Shown in pieces: positions 10,061-19,975 of a stretch of DNA of 64,000 nucleotides; position 1 is the first letter of the stretch; each line of letters starts with the position of its first letter. The notes beneath the pieces are model-generated. The model did not search any database, was not told where the DNA came from, and saw nothing but the letters and a program-made list of their open reading frames with translations. The DNA is from Bradyrhizobium yuanmingense. GTDB lineage: Bacteria; Pseudomonadota; Alphaproteobacteria; Rhizobiales; Xanthobacteraceae. The stretch lies in NCBI RefSeq assembly GCF_029167105.1, contig NZ_JARFML010000039.1, forward strand, positions 1-64,000, given 5' to 3'. A program made the position numbers and the translations under genes.

Positions 10061-11809
10061 GCCGTTTCAACCTCAAGCCACGCTCTTGCACGATCTCTTT
10101 GCTCAGAAGGTCGAACTCAACCTGCCCAGCCACATGGACTGGTCGGCAAGTCGTCTTGGGAATCCCATCTACTCCCTGCGCAGTTCGAACCAGCGGCTGC
10201 CGGCGAGCGTCCTTGAGTTCGAATACAAGGGGCTCCGGGCGTTCAAGGCGGTTACGCAAGACGGGCATCGCATCGCTATCGTGGCGGAGAAGTCTTCATC
10301 ACCTTGGGCTGGACAGCGTCTTGCACGCGGGCAGATCGGCGCGGTCTATGCGACGCTCGCCTACTGGAGCACGTCCGAGAAGCCAACGACCGTCGTCATG
10401 CCGACCGGTACCGGAAAGACGTGGACCATGCTAGCGCTGCTCGCCGCAGCCCCACTCGATCGTCTTTTGGTCGTCGTACCAAACCGCAACCTGAGAAGCC
10501 AGATATCCGCCAAATTCATGGAGTTGCGGTGCGCGCGTGCGGCTGCCTCGGTGGCGAGGCGCGGCTGCCGGCCATCGCGGTCCTGCGCCATGGACCAAAG
10601 ACCGTCGCGGAGGTTGATGACGTCTTCCTGCGCGCCAACGTCATCGTCTCGACGATGCTGATCGTCGGCGGGTGCCCTCCCAGAATCCAGGAGCGGATGG
10701 CCGAGAACTTTGTGGCGCTCTTCGTCGACGAAGCCGATCACATCGGGGGCAGCCACGTGGAACGCAGCCAAGGGGCAGTTCGTCGGCGGCGGCGCATCGT
10801 TTAGTTCACTGCCCGCGCCATTCCGCAACGACGGGCGCCGCGTGGACGGGAAGTTCATCTACGTCTATCCGCTCAAGAAAGCGCACGAGGAGCGATACTA
10901 CAAGAGAATCGATTTCATCCCCGTCAACGGCCGTCGATCAGGAAGACACCGACCGGTTGATCGTTGCCTGCGTGAAGGAAGCGTTGGACCGCGACATCGC
11001 TGCGGGTTACGACCACCGAGCCATGGCTCGCGCCGAAAACGGTATCCCGGGCAGTTTCGTTGCATCGCGCCCTATCAAGCCGCCGTGCCTGGTTACGCCC
11101 CGTCCTGGTTCGCAGCGGCCTCGCGCGTGCCGAGCGCCGCGACGCGCTCGATAGGCTGAGGTGCGGAAGCAGCAGGATCGTTGTCTGCGTCGATATGCTT
11201 GGCGAAGGATATGATCTCCCGGAACGGAAGAGCGCAGGCCTGCACGATAAGCAGAAGAGCGAGGCCGTGACCCTTCAGTTCGTCGGTCGTTTCACGCGCG
11301 GCCGGAATGACCTTGGCAACGCGACCGTGATCGCGAACATCGCTCACCACAACGCGGCCGAAGCGTTGCAAGACATCTACGCCGTGGATGCCGACTGGAA
11401 CGCCCTACTCAGCGTCGTCGGCACAAAGCTGACCGAACGCGAGGAGCGTCGGGGCCATATTCCCTGGCTTTTCCGAAGAATTCGAAGGCGTTCCCGTCAG
11501 CACCCTGCTTCCCGAATGAGCACGGTCGTTTACCGCACGACGTGCGCTGGCTGGCGTCCCCTGTCCGTCGCCGACGCGATCATTAAATCCTCTTCGATCA
11601 TTGACGGTCCGGTCGTGAACGACGAAGCGCGCCTGGTGCTGTTCGTGACGCGAGACGCCGGCGAACGGCATCCCTGCGGCTGCGACCCAACGGAAACCGT
11701 GCTTTCCGAGCCAGCCGGCGAAATCTATCTGGCGCGCGTGCTGCCCGTCTGGATGGATCCGGACGTCTTGGACCGGCTCGGTTCTGAGCAGGTGCATGGC
11801 GTAGGCTAA
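10060..11809 (+). pseudogene. Second SF2 helicase, fragmented by several frameshifts
   Basis: At least four forward-frame pieces follow the order of the intact helicase at 2.8-6.1 kb. Walker A VVMPTGTGKTWTM lies near 10395-10433 in the first frame. The box ALFVDEADHIGG lies near 10715-10750 in the second. PAPFRNDGRRVDG and AHEERYYKRIDFIPV near 10815-10925 are in the third. IVVCVDMLGEGYDLPE and LQFVGRFTRG near 11175-11310 are in the fourth. STVVYRTT near 11520 matches the same place in the intact copy. The C-terminal nuclease-like part is missing: the match fades near 11750. It is a related but clearly diverged gene, not a recent duplicate. It cannot make an active helicase. Confidence 0.8.
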
Positions 11810-12691
11810 CATCACCGCCCCGTAGCAGTGTCGGTCCGACTGGTTTGCCGTCGCTCCGGCCGTCGCCGGGTGCTCCATGATCAGCTCGCCGAAATCCATC
11901 CTGCCTCCAACTGACGCCGAAGCTACAATCTCGGGCGATCATACCTGGATTGTCGCCTAGCTTCGACTCGGCTATCATCGCCCGCCTCTGCGTGATACCG
12001 GACGATCCTTGCGATGGCTGCCGAACTGAAGCCGCAAGCGGTCAGGAAGATGTAGCGCCGGCGCAAGCCGCCGGAAGAGATTGTCGACTACATCGTCGAG
12101 CTCGAAGATTGAGATTTCGGGCGGATGCTACGGCCGATGGGGCTAAAGTCCCGCCGAGTGGAGGTATCGATCTTTCCGTCGATGAGCCTGACGGAGGAGC
12201 GTCGCATGGACCTTAACCGATCGCGGTCGGGGCGCTCGAGGTCTATCCGGAGAGGCTGGCCGCCAGCATGAGCATCCCACAGGATGCGCTGGAGCCGATC
12301 CTGCAGATTTTCAGCGCACGAGGCGCGAAATTGCGATACCGCAGCGCGCGCCTGGTTAGCTACAGCGATCTGCAGGAAGACTTCGATGCGGTCGTCCACA
12401 CGTGACGGTCAAGAATGGTTCGGTGGACTCCTCTCTCCACTTAACGTCGGCCGGTACCACTCCCTAACTGTCGAGCTAGCCGATCCTTGCGAGCCGAAGC
12501 TCGCCGTGCCGGCGTGCGCCGAGGAGTGCGAGATCATGGCGCTTACCTATCAGCCCATGGCGTATAATTTCACCCCGAATCTATTCTGCCCCAACCAGGG
12601 GAAGGCATCCTCAAAACCTTCCTTCTAAATATGAACTTCTGTGCGAGACGATTGTAGACTAGGCGGGGGCTACCAAGGTGGCGCAATCCGG
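11810..12691. other. Degraded stretch with one short protein-like remnant
   Basis: No intact gene is visible. A frame open from about 12213 to the TGA at 12403-12405 reads like the C-terminus of a larger protein (GALEVYPERLAASMSIP ... RYRSARLVSYSDLQEDF) but has no start or ribosome site. I do not recognise it. Another short piece near 12010-12110 gives a basic peptide (RRRKPPEEIVDYIVELE) broken by a stop. The block probably marks the edge between the decayed defence zone and the metabolic island. Confidence 0.35.
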
Positions 12692-13579
12692 TTAGTGCGC
12701 ATCAAAGCTGGGGCGATACGATTTTACGCAAGCCACTATGAAGCGATGAACTTCCTGAACTCGCCGAACGTCGTGGGTATCGGGATGCGAGGTGAGCCAG
12801 TAGTTTCGAACGAACCGCACATCGGGGAGCAGACGCTGAAGCTCGGGATAGCGGCGGGCAGCATAGTCGTGCAGGATGCCAACGCCATGGCCGCTTCTCA
12901 CCGCTTCCATTTGAGCAACGACGCTGCCACACTCGTAGCGGCGCGACATCACCCGACCGAGGGTTGAGGCGTAGTCCAGCGCCCTGCTGTAAGCGAAATC
13001 CTCAACATGCGTGACGAACAACCGACCCGTCAGATCGGACTGTTTCCCGATTTGGCCTTCGCGCGCGAGATAGCTCTTCGCGGCATAAACACTGAGCGTG
13101 TAATCGGTCAATTTCGACAAGATTAATCGCCCCTGTTTCGGCCGATCGAGAGTTATTGCAATGTCAGCTTCTCGGCGCGACAATGAAAAGGTGCGTGGAA
13201 GCGGCACCAATTGAATGATCAGACCGGGATGTCTGGCCGCGAGTGCCCCGAGCTGACCTGCCAGAAAGTAGTTGCCTAGTCCATCCGGCGCCCCAACGCG
13301 CACAGTGCCAGTGATCGCTTCAGCGGCGCCCCCGATACTAGCGCCCACCTTTAACAACTCGCTTTCGGCGCGTTCCGCTGCCACGACGAGGGCATCTCCC
13401 GCCGCTGTCAACACGCAGCCAGAAGTATGGCGCTCAAGCAGCTTGACGTTGAGAGTCCTTTCCAACGCCGTGACTTGGCGAGCAACTGTCGCATGGTTCA
13501 GCCGCAAATGCTTTGCCGCTTTCAAGAATTGGCCGGCACGCGCGACTTCAAGAAAGATCCGAACGTTTTCCCAATCCAT
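12692..13579 (-). CDS. LysR-family transcriptional regulator
   Basis: From the start at 13579 (MDWENVRIFLEVA) the protein has about 295 residues, the usual LysR length. An earlier in-frame start at 13660 would add 27 residues without family resemblance. The N-terminal winged helix-turn-helix is clear: GQFLKAAKHLRLNHATVARQVTALERTL near 15-42. The substrate-binding domain follows from about residue 90 (GTVRVGAPDGLGNYF), with ADIAITL near 150. The members closest in style act on short carboxylates or aldehydes. It is divergent from the methylmalonate-semialdehyde dehydrogenase gene, with 104 bases between starts. That layout usually means it controls that gene and itself. Confidence 0.88.
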   Translation of the reverse strand: MDWENVRIFLEVARAGQFLKAAKHLRLNHATVARQVTALERTLNVKLLERHTSGCVLTAAGDALVVAAERAESELLKVGASIGGAAEAITGTVRVGAPDGLGNYFLAGQLGALAARHPGLIIQLVPLPRTFSLSRREADIAITLDRPKQGRLILSKLTDYTLSVYAAKSYLAREGQIGKQSDLTGRLFVTHVEDFAYSRALDYASTLGRVMSRRYECGSVVAQMEAVRSGHGVGILHDYAARRYPELQRLLPDVRFVRNYWLTSHPDTHDVRRVQEVHRFIVACVKSYRPSFDAH

Positions 13580-13683
13580 CGACGACACTTTCTGCACAAC
13601 GGAGACGCGAATTTGGCCGTTGATGCGCAAATCTATGCATCCATTATGAGACGCGATCAAGCGATTTACAGCGGAGCAATGCG

Positions 13684-15183
13684 GTGTCGGTAACCATTCG
13701 GAACTTCATCAATGGCGAACTGGTGCAAGGACGGAGCGGCAGGACTTCGCCGGTTTTCAATCCTGCAACTGGCCAACAATCCGCGTCGCTCGGCTTGGCT
13801 TCGGCAGATGACGTGAGAACTGCTGTAGGTGCCGCGCGCGCCGCCTTCCCGGCCTGGGCGGCTACCCCTCCCCTCCGACGAGCCCGGATCCTCAACCGGT
13901 TCTTGCGCATTTTGGAAGTGCGGACCGACGAACTTGCCCACGCCATCACAGCCGAACACGGCAAGGTGGTTTCAGATGCCAAGGGTGAAGTTCAACGGGG
14001 AATGGAAGTAGTGGAGTTCGCCACGGGCGCACCGCAGCTCTTAAAGGGTGAAATTACGGAGAACGTCGGTACGCGGGTTGACAGCCATTCGCTGCGCCAG
14101 CCATTGGGTGTTGTGGCCGGCATCACGCCCTTCAACTTTCCGGCCATGGTCCCGATGTGGATGTTTCCCGTCGCGCTCGCCTGCGGCAACGCCTTCATTC
14201 TCAAGCCATCGGAGCGCGATCCGTCTGCTTCGCTGATCCTGGCGAAATGGCTCGAGGAAGCGGGTCTGCCGCGTGGCGTCTTCAATGTAGTGCACGGTGA
14301 TAAGGAAGCGGTTGACGCGCTTCTTACCCATCCTGATGTTGCAGCCGTGAGTTTTGTGGGTTCGACGCCAATTGCCCGCTACATTTACGAGACCGCGACC
14401 CGGCACGGCAAGCGTTGTCAGGCGCTCGGCGGAGCCAAGAACCATATGATTGTCATGCCGGACGCCGACATGGATCAGGCGGTCGATGCGCTAATGGGCG
14501 CCGCTTATGGCTCGGCCGGCGAGCGTTGCATGGCCATCTCGGTCGCTGTCCCGATCGGCGAGACGACTGCCCAGCGCCTGATCCAAAAGCTGGCCCCGAA
14601 GGTGCGCGCGTTGAACATCGGGCCCGGCACCGATCCCGATGCCGAGATGGGGCCCTTGGTGACCAGGCAGCATCTCGAGAAAGTTTGCGCCTATATCGAT
14701 GCGGGTGTTGCCGAGGGAGCGGAGCTCGTGGTCGACGGGCGCGACTTTAAGCGTCAGGGTTATGAAGACGGCTATTTCATTGGGGGCACACTGTTCGACC
14801 GCGTCACGACAGACATGAAAATCTATCGAGAAGAAATCTTCGGTCCGGTTCTAGCAGTCGCTCGCGCAAACTCGTATGATGATGCAGCGGACATGATCAA
14901 CCAGCACGAATTTGGCAATGGCACGGCGATCTTCACCAGGGACGGCGATGCGGCCCGGGAATTCGCTCACCAGATTCAGGTCGGCATGGTCGGCATCAAT
15001 GTGCCGATTCCGGTTCCGATGGCATTTCATTCGTTCGGGGGCTGGAAGGCGTCCCTGTTCGGCGACCACCACATGCATGGCCCGGAAGGTATTCGATTCT
15101 ATACCAAGTTGAAGACAATCACGACGAGATGGCCAACGGGTATTCGGGCCGGAGCCGAATTCGTGATGCCGACGATGGAATAG
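13684..15183 (+). CDS. mmsA: CoA-acylating methylmalonate-semialdehyde dehydrogenase
   Basis: This 499-residue aldehyde dehydrogenase converts methylmalonate or malonate semialdehyde to propionyl- or acetyl-CoA with NAD+. Diagnostic features are the start IRNFINGELV, the block ITPFNFPAMVPMWMFP near 145-160, the NAD site FVGSTPIARYIYETA near 224-238, LGGAKNHMIVMPDAD near 250-264 and the catalytic Cys in GSAGERCMAISVAV near 276-289. FGGWKASLFGD near the C-terminus is typical of MmsA and differs from ordinary aldehyde dehydrogenases. The start is a GTG at 13684; the nearby ATG frame ends after four codons. It probably ends valine, beta-alanine or inositol-like breakdown. Its regulator is likely the divergent LysR gene. 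Confidence 0.93.
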   Translation: MSVTIRNFINGELVQGRSGRTSPVFNPATGQQSASLGLASADDVRTAVGAARAAFPAWAATPPLRRARILNRFLRILEVRTDELAHAITAEHGKVVSDAKGEVQRGMEVVEFATGAPQLLKGEITENVGTRVDSHSLRQPLGVVAGITPFNFPAMVPMWMFPVALACGNAFILKPSERDPSASLILAKWLEEAGLPRGVFNVVHGDKEAVDALLTHPDVAAVSFVGSTPIARYIYETATRHGKRCQALGGAKNHMIVMPDADMDQAVDALMGAAYGSAGERCMAISVAVPIGETTAQRLIQKLAPKVRALNIGPGTDPDAEMGPLVTRQHLEKVCAYIDAGVAEGAELVVDGRDFKRQGYEDGYFIGGTLFDRVTTDMKIYREEIFGPVLAVARANSYDDAADMINQHEFGNGTAIFTRDGDAAREFAHQIQVGMVGINVPIPVPMAFHSFGGWKASLFGDHHMHGPEGIRFYTKLKTITTRWPTGIRAGAEFVMPTME

Positions 15184-15266
15184 TCCTTTCGGGTGCTCCG
15201 ACAACTGATTACGGGCAGCGGCCGCGCTTCAAGCGTACGCGGCTGCACCGCTCGAATGCAGCGGAC

Positions 15267-16367
15267 CTAGCCGAATTCAGGCGACTGTCCCGAATGGACC
15301 TTGATGGGACTTTCCAGGCCCCCGGCTCCAAGCGTCGGGTCGGGACTTACCTGCACCAGCATCTTGCCGAAATTGTCGCCGCGTAGCATTTCGGCGAAAG
15401 CGGACGGGATAGTCTCCAATCCATGGCGGATATCCTCGCGGTACTTGACCTTGCCGGCCTTCACTAAGGGGGAGAGATACGCCAAGATCTCCTCGTGCTG
15501 TCCAGCGAACTCGCTAACGGAGAGATTCCTTACCCTGACATCACGCGCCTTGAAGATTGGTTCACCTCTTTTCATCAGTGCGGCACGTCTGTCGACGCCT
15601 CCGTCCTCGTCGCCATAATGCGCGATGAGGCCGCAGATGGTCATTCGCGCGCCCTGATTGAATAGCGGAAGCACCGCCTCGAATACCTTGCCCCCCACAT
15701 TTTCGAAATACACGTCAATGCCCGCTTGGCAAACCGCGGCGAGATCGGCTGACAGAGTGGGCGAAAGATGGGAAACGCAGGCATCGAAGCCTAGATCATC
15801 AGTCACGAACTTGCATTTGGCATCGCGCCCAGCGATCCCGATGACCCGCGCGCCCCGCTGCTTGGCGAGTTGCCCCGCGATCTGGCCGACGCCGCCTAAA
15901 GCGGCTGACACCACCACTATCTCGTTCGGCTGAGGCGAGGCCATCAAGTTCATGCCGGCGTAGGCAGTCAGCCCCAGCATTCCAAGCACGCCCACCGCTT
16001 GGGAGATGCGCCCGACCGACGGGTCGAGCTTGCGCGGGACCATGTAGCCCGGCCGCCAGACTCCCTCGCCCATGAGCGCATATTCGGTCCAGCCGTTGGT
16101 GTTGAAAACGAAATCGCCGGCCGCAAATCCGTCCATTCGGCTCTCGATGATCTGGGAGACGGTACGCGCATGGCAGGGCGCGCCTTCTGGCCCAGTGCGC
16201 TCCCGCTGGTAGTACAATTGATATGGGTCGAGGGACACATAGATGGTCCGCGTCAGCGCCTGTCCCACGGCGGGCACCGGGACTGCCCCCTCCCTCAGCA
16301 TGAACGTGTCCTGCTGCGACCATCCCGTCACCGGCTCGTCCGCCAATGTCCAGTATCTATTTCTCAC
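15267..16367 (-). CDS. NADP-dependent MDR oxidoreductase (quinone/alkenal reductase type)
   Basis: The 366-residue protein belongs to the zinc-free medium-chain reductases that reduce alkenals or quinones. Visible features are SLDPYQLYYQRER near 47-59, GMLGLTAYAGM near 129-139, the dinucleotide-binding loop SAALGGVGQIAGQLAKQRGARVIGIAG near 153-180, YFENVGG near 220 and a late ICGLIAHYG near 244. No zinc-binding cysteines occur. Its 3' end faces the mmsA gene with 84 bases between stops, so it forms its own unit. The substrate cannot be read from sequence. Length and motifs are normal for the family, and it appears intact. Confidence 0.88.
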   Translation of the reverse strand: MRNRYWTLADEPVTGWSQQDTFMLREGAVPVPAVGQALTRTIYVSLDPYQLYYQRERTGPEGAPCHARTVSQIIESRMDGFAAGDFVFNTNGWTEYALMGEGVWRPGYMVPRKLDPSVGRISQAVGVLGMLGLTAYAGMNLMASPQPNEIVVVSAALGGVGQIAGQLAKQRGARVIGIAGRDAKCKFVTDDLGFDACVSHLSPTLSADLAAVCQAGIDVYFENVGGKVFEAVLPLFNQGARMTICGLIAHYGDEDGGVDRRAALMKRGEPIFKARDVRVRNLSVSEFAGQHEEILAYLSPLVKAGKVKYREDIRHGLETIPSAFAEMLRGDNFGKMLVQVSPDPTLGAGGLESPIKVHSGQSPEFG

Positions 16368-17077
16368 GACGTCACTCCCTTCTGGGCACCGCCCTGAGGG
16401 CCTTGAGTCTCAAGTCTGTCATCAATCGGTTGCAGCGATATCCCCCGACCGCGCAAGCGAGGCCTTCTACCATCGCTAACACATCGCTTCCAACGCTCCA
16501 CTTCTCGCTTCTCGGTTCCCTGATCAAGTCTTCGGACAACCGAGCAGGCCAAATGGGCGCCAGGCCGAACTCTCACAAACGTTAGAGCGCGCCTGGATTC
16601 GGCTCGAACACTTTCATCACATAGTGCGCACTGAGCTCGACACTTTTAACTTCACCGCAATCTTTAAGCGAGTTCGATCTCCGCCGTCCGCGGACTTGCC
16701 ACACGGCCTTCATTGCTCCACAGATAGTTGGTCTCACGAAGCCTGATACAATCTTCGGCTAAAATCGATGGTGATGCGCGTTATTCCGGCGCGAGTGCCG
16801 CTAGCACCGCGTTGAGCTGTTCGCGCGAGGCGCAGCAGCGAGCTTCTTCGTAAGGCGCAATGGGCTATGCTGGTCTGTTTGTGTCTCACCGTCCAGACAT
16901 TTGAGCCCTTTGTTGCGAGGTTACGAAGTATCGGAGGCATTCGCACCCCGCTTAAACCCGTATTGGATATGGCATTAGTGCTAGCTCATGGCAGCTACAC
17001 CCGAGACGATCAGTTCGATGTGTGTTGTACGTCGCCAATGCGCCCTCGAACAGCGGGTCAATTGATGGAGCTGATCG
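16368..17077. other. Intergenic, no gene seen
   Basis: This 710-base stretch has only short frames without ribosome sites or recognisable motifs. It holds the promoter side of the MDR reductase gene and the 3' side of the GntR gene. I see no RNA gene or repeat in it. Confidence 0.5.
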
Positions 17078-17860
17078 TCAGTTCGCGCTGTAAGATGTAA
17101 TCGGTTTTCTTTTTTCCTTATCTACCGGCGATTCGTTGAGTCTGACGGCGGCTATCTCGAGATATTTGCTTGCCCACATGATGTCGTTTGCCAAGGCACG
17201 CCGTGCACCTGCACCATCTCCAGCAGCTAGGCTTGCGAGGATCGCTCGGTGCGGATGATCCTTCGCGGTTGGGGATGCACTGAAATCATTCAGCGTGAGA
17301 AGCGGACCGATCTGAACCCACAGGCTTTCGATCAATCCGCAGACCACCGGCAAGTCTGACGATCTGTAAATCCTGAAATGAAATTCTTCGTTGATCGCGA
17401 GGACGGTCTGCACGTCGCGCTGGCGTCTTGCCAACATCAGTTGCTCCTGCATTTTCTCCAGCGCGATGATGTCGCCCGCTGAGATGTTGTTCGCCGCAGC
17501 TTCTGCAGCTCGCCCTTCCAACTCAATTCGAATGTCACGAATTTCCCTGAAACGGGCCACGCTCAAGACCGGGACCATCATCGTGCGCGACTGATGCGGA
17601 ACAAGCCCGCGCTCGGAAGCCAGCCGCAGAAGGGCCTCCCTCACGGGAGTGACACTCACTCCAAGCTCTTGCGCCAATGGTTTGAGAAGAAGGCGCTGGC
17701 CCGGCCGAAACCGGCCAGCCATGAGAGCTTTGCGAAGCAGCAGATATATCCTCGCGTGTAAGTTATCACGTCCGACGTGCAGCCAATCAAGTTCGGTGGG
17801 CATGGGGAGTGTGAAAGAGGAAGCAGAGGAGTCCGCGTCTTCCGATCCCGCTTTTCTCAT
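17078..17860 (-). CDS. GntR-family regulator, FCD (FadR) type
   Basis: The 260-residue protein has an N-terminal winged helix (ARIYLLLRKALMAGRFRPGQRLLLKPLAQELGVSVTPVREAL, about residues 36-77, shown here only as landmarks) and an all-helical FCD effector domain after residue 100. The domain includes RDIRIELEGRAAEAAA near 111-126 and the metal-site histidines in INEEFHFRIYRS and KDHPHRAILA. FCD regulators sense small organic acids. It lies just downstream of the ThDP enzyme gene on the same strand, separated by a hairpin. The perfect palindrome at 19871-19891 is the best candidate operator. An internal start at residue 20 (MPTELDW) is also possible. Confidence 0.86.
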   Translation of the reverse strand: MRKAGSEDADSSASSFTLPMPTELDWLHVGRDNLHARIYLLLRKALMAGRFRPGQRLLLKPLAQELGVSVTPVREALLRLASERGLVPHQSRTMMVPVLSVARFREIRDIRIELEGRAAEAAANNISAGDIIALEKMQEQLMLARRQRDVQTVLAINEEFHFRIYRSSDLPVVCGLIESLWVQIGPLLTLNDFSASPTAKDHPHRAILASLAAGDGAGARRALANDIMWASKYLEIAAVRLNESPVDKEKRKPITSYSAN

Positions 17861-17952
17861 TTCTGTTCGTTCCCGTCTCGACTGGCGCGACTTCTGTAGG
17901 TCTGCTCCTCACAGGCAGGTCCGTGTATCACGGGGTGGGGAGCCACAAAAGA

Positions 17953-17980
17953 TTAAAGGGGCCGCGCGGGCCCCTTTAAG
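17953..17980 (-). terminator. Hairpin terminator after the ThDP enzyme gene
   Basis: A GC-rich stem TTAAAGGGGC / GCCCCTTTAA with an eight-base loop lies 28 bases after the stop of the ThDP enzyme gene. The A-rich sequence to its left gives U-rich RNA on the minus strand (AATCTTTTGTGG). It separates the ThDP enzyme from the GntR gene, which therefore likely has its own promoter. Confidence 0.75.
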
Positions 17981-18007
17981 ACATGTCTGGACAGGGGGAG
18001 TACGGGA

Positions 18008-19732
18008 TTAGCTTCCGGAGGGCGGGGCCCAGGGCAAGGGAGCGAGCGCCTCAAACTCAGTCACCACGTCGATGACGGCGGGCTTACCGGATCGGCGCGC
18101 ATCATCGAAGGCCTTTGCCAAGTCACCGGGCTTCTCGACGCGCACCCCGAAGCAGTCGAAATCGCGCGCGATTTGCGCGAAATCTGTGTCTCGATAGGCA
18201 AAGATCTCCTCTTTGTTGCCCTTCCTTCCTTCGTAGGCAATGTCGATGTTTCTCCTGCCCTGTCCAAGGCAGTGATTGTTGTTCACGATCGTGATTACGT
18301 TAAGGCCATACCGCCGAGCCGTTTCCAGTTCGGGAAGGTGATACATAAAACCGCCATCGCCGGTTAAGCAGACGACGGGACGATCTGGCATCGCACACTG
18401 AACGCCGAGTGAAGCAGGAAAGGCCCAGCCCAACGATCCGGCGGCTCGCAGGTATCCCTGAGCCGGGTCGGTCAGATAGACAAGCGTGCCGCTCCAATGC
18501 GATGCGTATCCGGTATCGGCCACCAGCATTGCGGTCTTCGGAAGCCACTCCGAGATCTCCCGGCATAGACGCTCTGGCCTGATCGGCGTCGCCTCGGAGG
18601 ATCGCGCGATCTCCGCGTCTGCCCGCCATTCGGCGACGTAATCAACAACTTTTCGCAGCCACCCTGCCCGCGCACGGGACGGCAGTTCCAAGGAAAGGCG
18701 CTCGAGAGCCGCTTTCGGATCCCCGTGGACACCAATCGCTTCCGGGAAGTTGCGACCAAGCTCCGCCGGATCGATGTCGATCTGTACAATTTGCGTCTCT
18801 GGCCGCGGCAGCTTCCAGTGGTTAGTGATCATGTCGCCCGTATCGCTGCCGACGTACATGACAAGGTCCGCATCGTGCAGGATCCTGTTTGCGCAGGATC
18901 GCGAATAGGTCCCGGCTACGCCTCCGTTTTGCGGATGGAACTCCGGAAGAGCGTGCTTCGCATCGAGCGACATCACAACGGGAATTCCGTGATGTTCGAC
19001 GAATGCCTTAAGGGCCTCTTCGGCGCCCGACATCATCAAGCCGGCGCCCGCAAGGATCACGGGGCGCTCTGAAGCCGCGATTGCGGCCGCAGCACGGCTG
19101 ACCGATTCCCCGTCCGGAGAAGGACGGAAAGCTGGCACCTTCGCGAAAGTCTCTTCGGGAAAGATGGAAGCGGTGAATTCGGCGGCGCCGACGATGTCGC
19201 CTGTATAGCCCGTGATGTCGAGATGGACCGGGCGGGAGGCACCGGTTGTCGCCTCTCTGAATGCTTGGCGAAGGAGATGAGGCAATTGCGCCACCTCATC
19301 GACCCGACCTCTGAACTTCGTGACGGAGGCGTAAAGCGGCTCGTGTGGAAGCTCCTGATACGCGTTTCGGTACTGGTAGTTGGCGGCATGACGCCCAGTC
19401 AACGCGACGACAGGGGCGTACGCAAACCAGGACTCCTGGAGAGCCGCGGCAAGATTGGCAGCTCCCACTGACTGCGCCATGCATACGGCGGGGCGTCGCA
19501 GCGCGCGCGCATAGCCATCCGCCATGTACGCGATTCCTTTTTCGGAATGTCCAAGAATTCGCTTGATGCCGAGGTCTTCCATCTCGGTGAGCGCGCGCCG
19601 CAGAACAGCATCCATGAAAAAGACGTGAGAGATTCCCTTCGCCTTGATGGTCTCAGCAATAAACCGCCCTCCGGTCATGCGGCGGCCAGACTCAATGACG
19701 GTACTTCCCTTCGACAACTTTGAATTGCTCAT
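18008..19732 (-). CDS. Thiamine-diphosphate-dependent enzyme (acetolactate synthase-like)
   Basis: The 574-residue protein has the three-domain layout of ThDP decarboxylases and carboligases. The activating Glu sits in ILGHSEKGIAYMADGYAR near 40-57. The central domain follows (RPVILAGAGLMMSG near 218-231). The ThDP/Mg motif GDGGFMYHLPELETA ... TIVNNN lies near 455-485. The reaction could be decarboxylation or ligation of a 2-keto acid; members of this group have many substrates, so no more precise name is safe. A GGAG precedes the ATG at 19732. The gene is divergent from an SDR gene, with a perfect palindrome in the shared promoter region. It seems intact. Confidence 0.88.
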   Translation of the reverse strand: MSNSKLSKGSTVIESGRRMTGGRFIAETIKAKGISHVFFMDAVLRRALTEMEDLGIKRILGHSEKGIAYMADGYARALRRPAVCMAQSVGAANLAAALQESWFAYAPVVALTGRHAANYQYRNAYQELPHEPLYASVTKFRGRVDEVAQLPHLLRQAFREATTGASRPVHLDITGYTGDIVGAAEFTASIFPEETFAKVPAFRPSPDGESVSRAAAAIAASERPVILAGAGLMMSGAEEALKAFVEHHGIPVVMSLDAKHALPEFHPQNGGVAGTYSRSCANRILHDADLVMYVGSDTGDMITNHWKLPRPETQIVQIDIDPAELGRNFPEAIGVHGDPKAALERLSLELPSRARAGWLRKVVDYVAEWRADAEIARSSEATPIRPERLCREISEWLPKTAMLVADTGYASHWSGTLVYLTDPAQGYLRAAGSLGWAFPASLGVQCAMPDRPVVCLTGDGGFMYHLPELETARRYGLNVITIVNNNHCLGQGRRNIDIAYEGRKGNKEEIFAYRDTDFAQIARDFDCFGVRVEKPGDLAKAFDDARRSGKPAVIDVVTEFEALAPLPWAPPSGS

Positions 19733-19870
19733 CTTACTCCATCTCTTTGTTAAAGGGCACGATGTTTTCAGCGCTTAAAGCCGGTGAGTCTGGCGCGGTA
19801 AACGGCCGGTAAGGCAATTGGCCTGACGAGAGTGAGCCTCGCATGGCGCAAGGATCTCGCGTTGCGCGAG

Positions 19871-19891
19871 CTTTTTATATCATATAAAAAG
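19871..19891. promoter_or_regulatory. Perfect 10-1-10 palindrome, candidate operator
   Basis: Two ten-base arms, CTTTTTATAT and ATATAAAAAG, flank a single C. The site lies between the divergent ThDP enzyme (start 19732) and SDR (start 19976), 139 and 84 bases away. The AT-rich core also resembles a -10 element, so a bound protein would block transcription. The FCD-GntR regulator next door is the likely binder. That link is inference; the symmetry is seen directly. Confidence 0.7.
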
Positions 19892-19975
19892 TCTGTCAAT
19901 GCGCGTTCATTTCCCTCGGGCGAGCCCTTGGGCGCCACCGAACTCGCTTTGAGAGAAAGCAATGAAGGAGAGACT

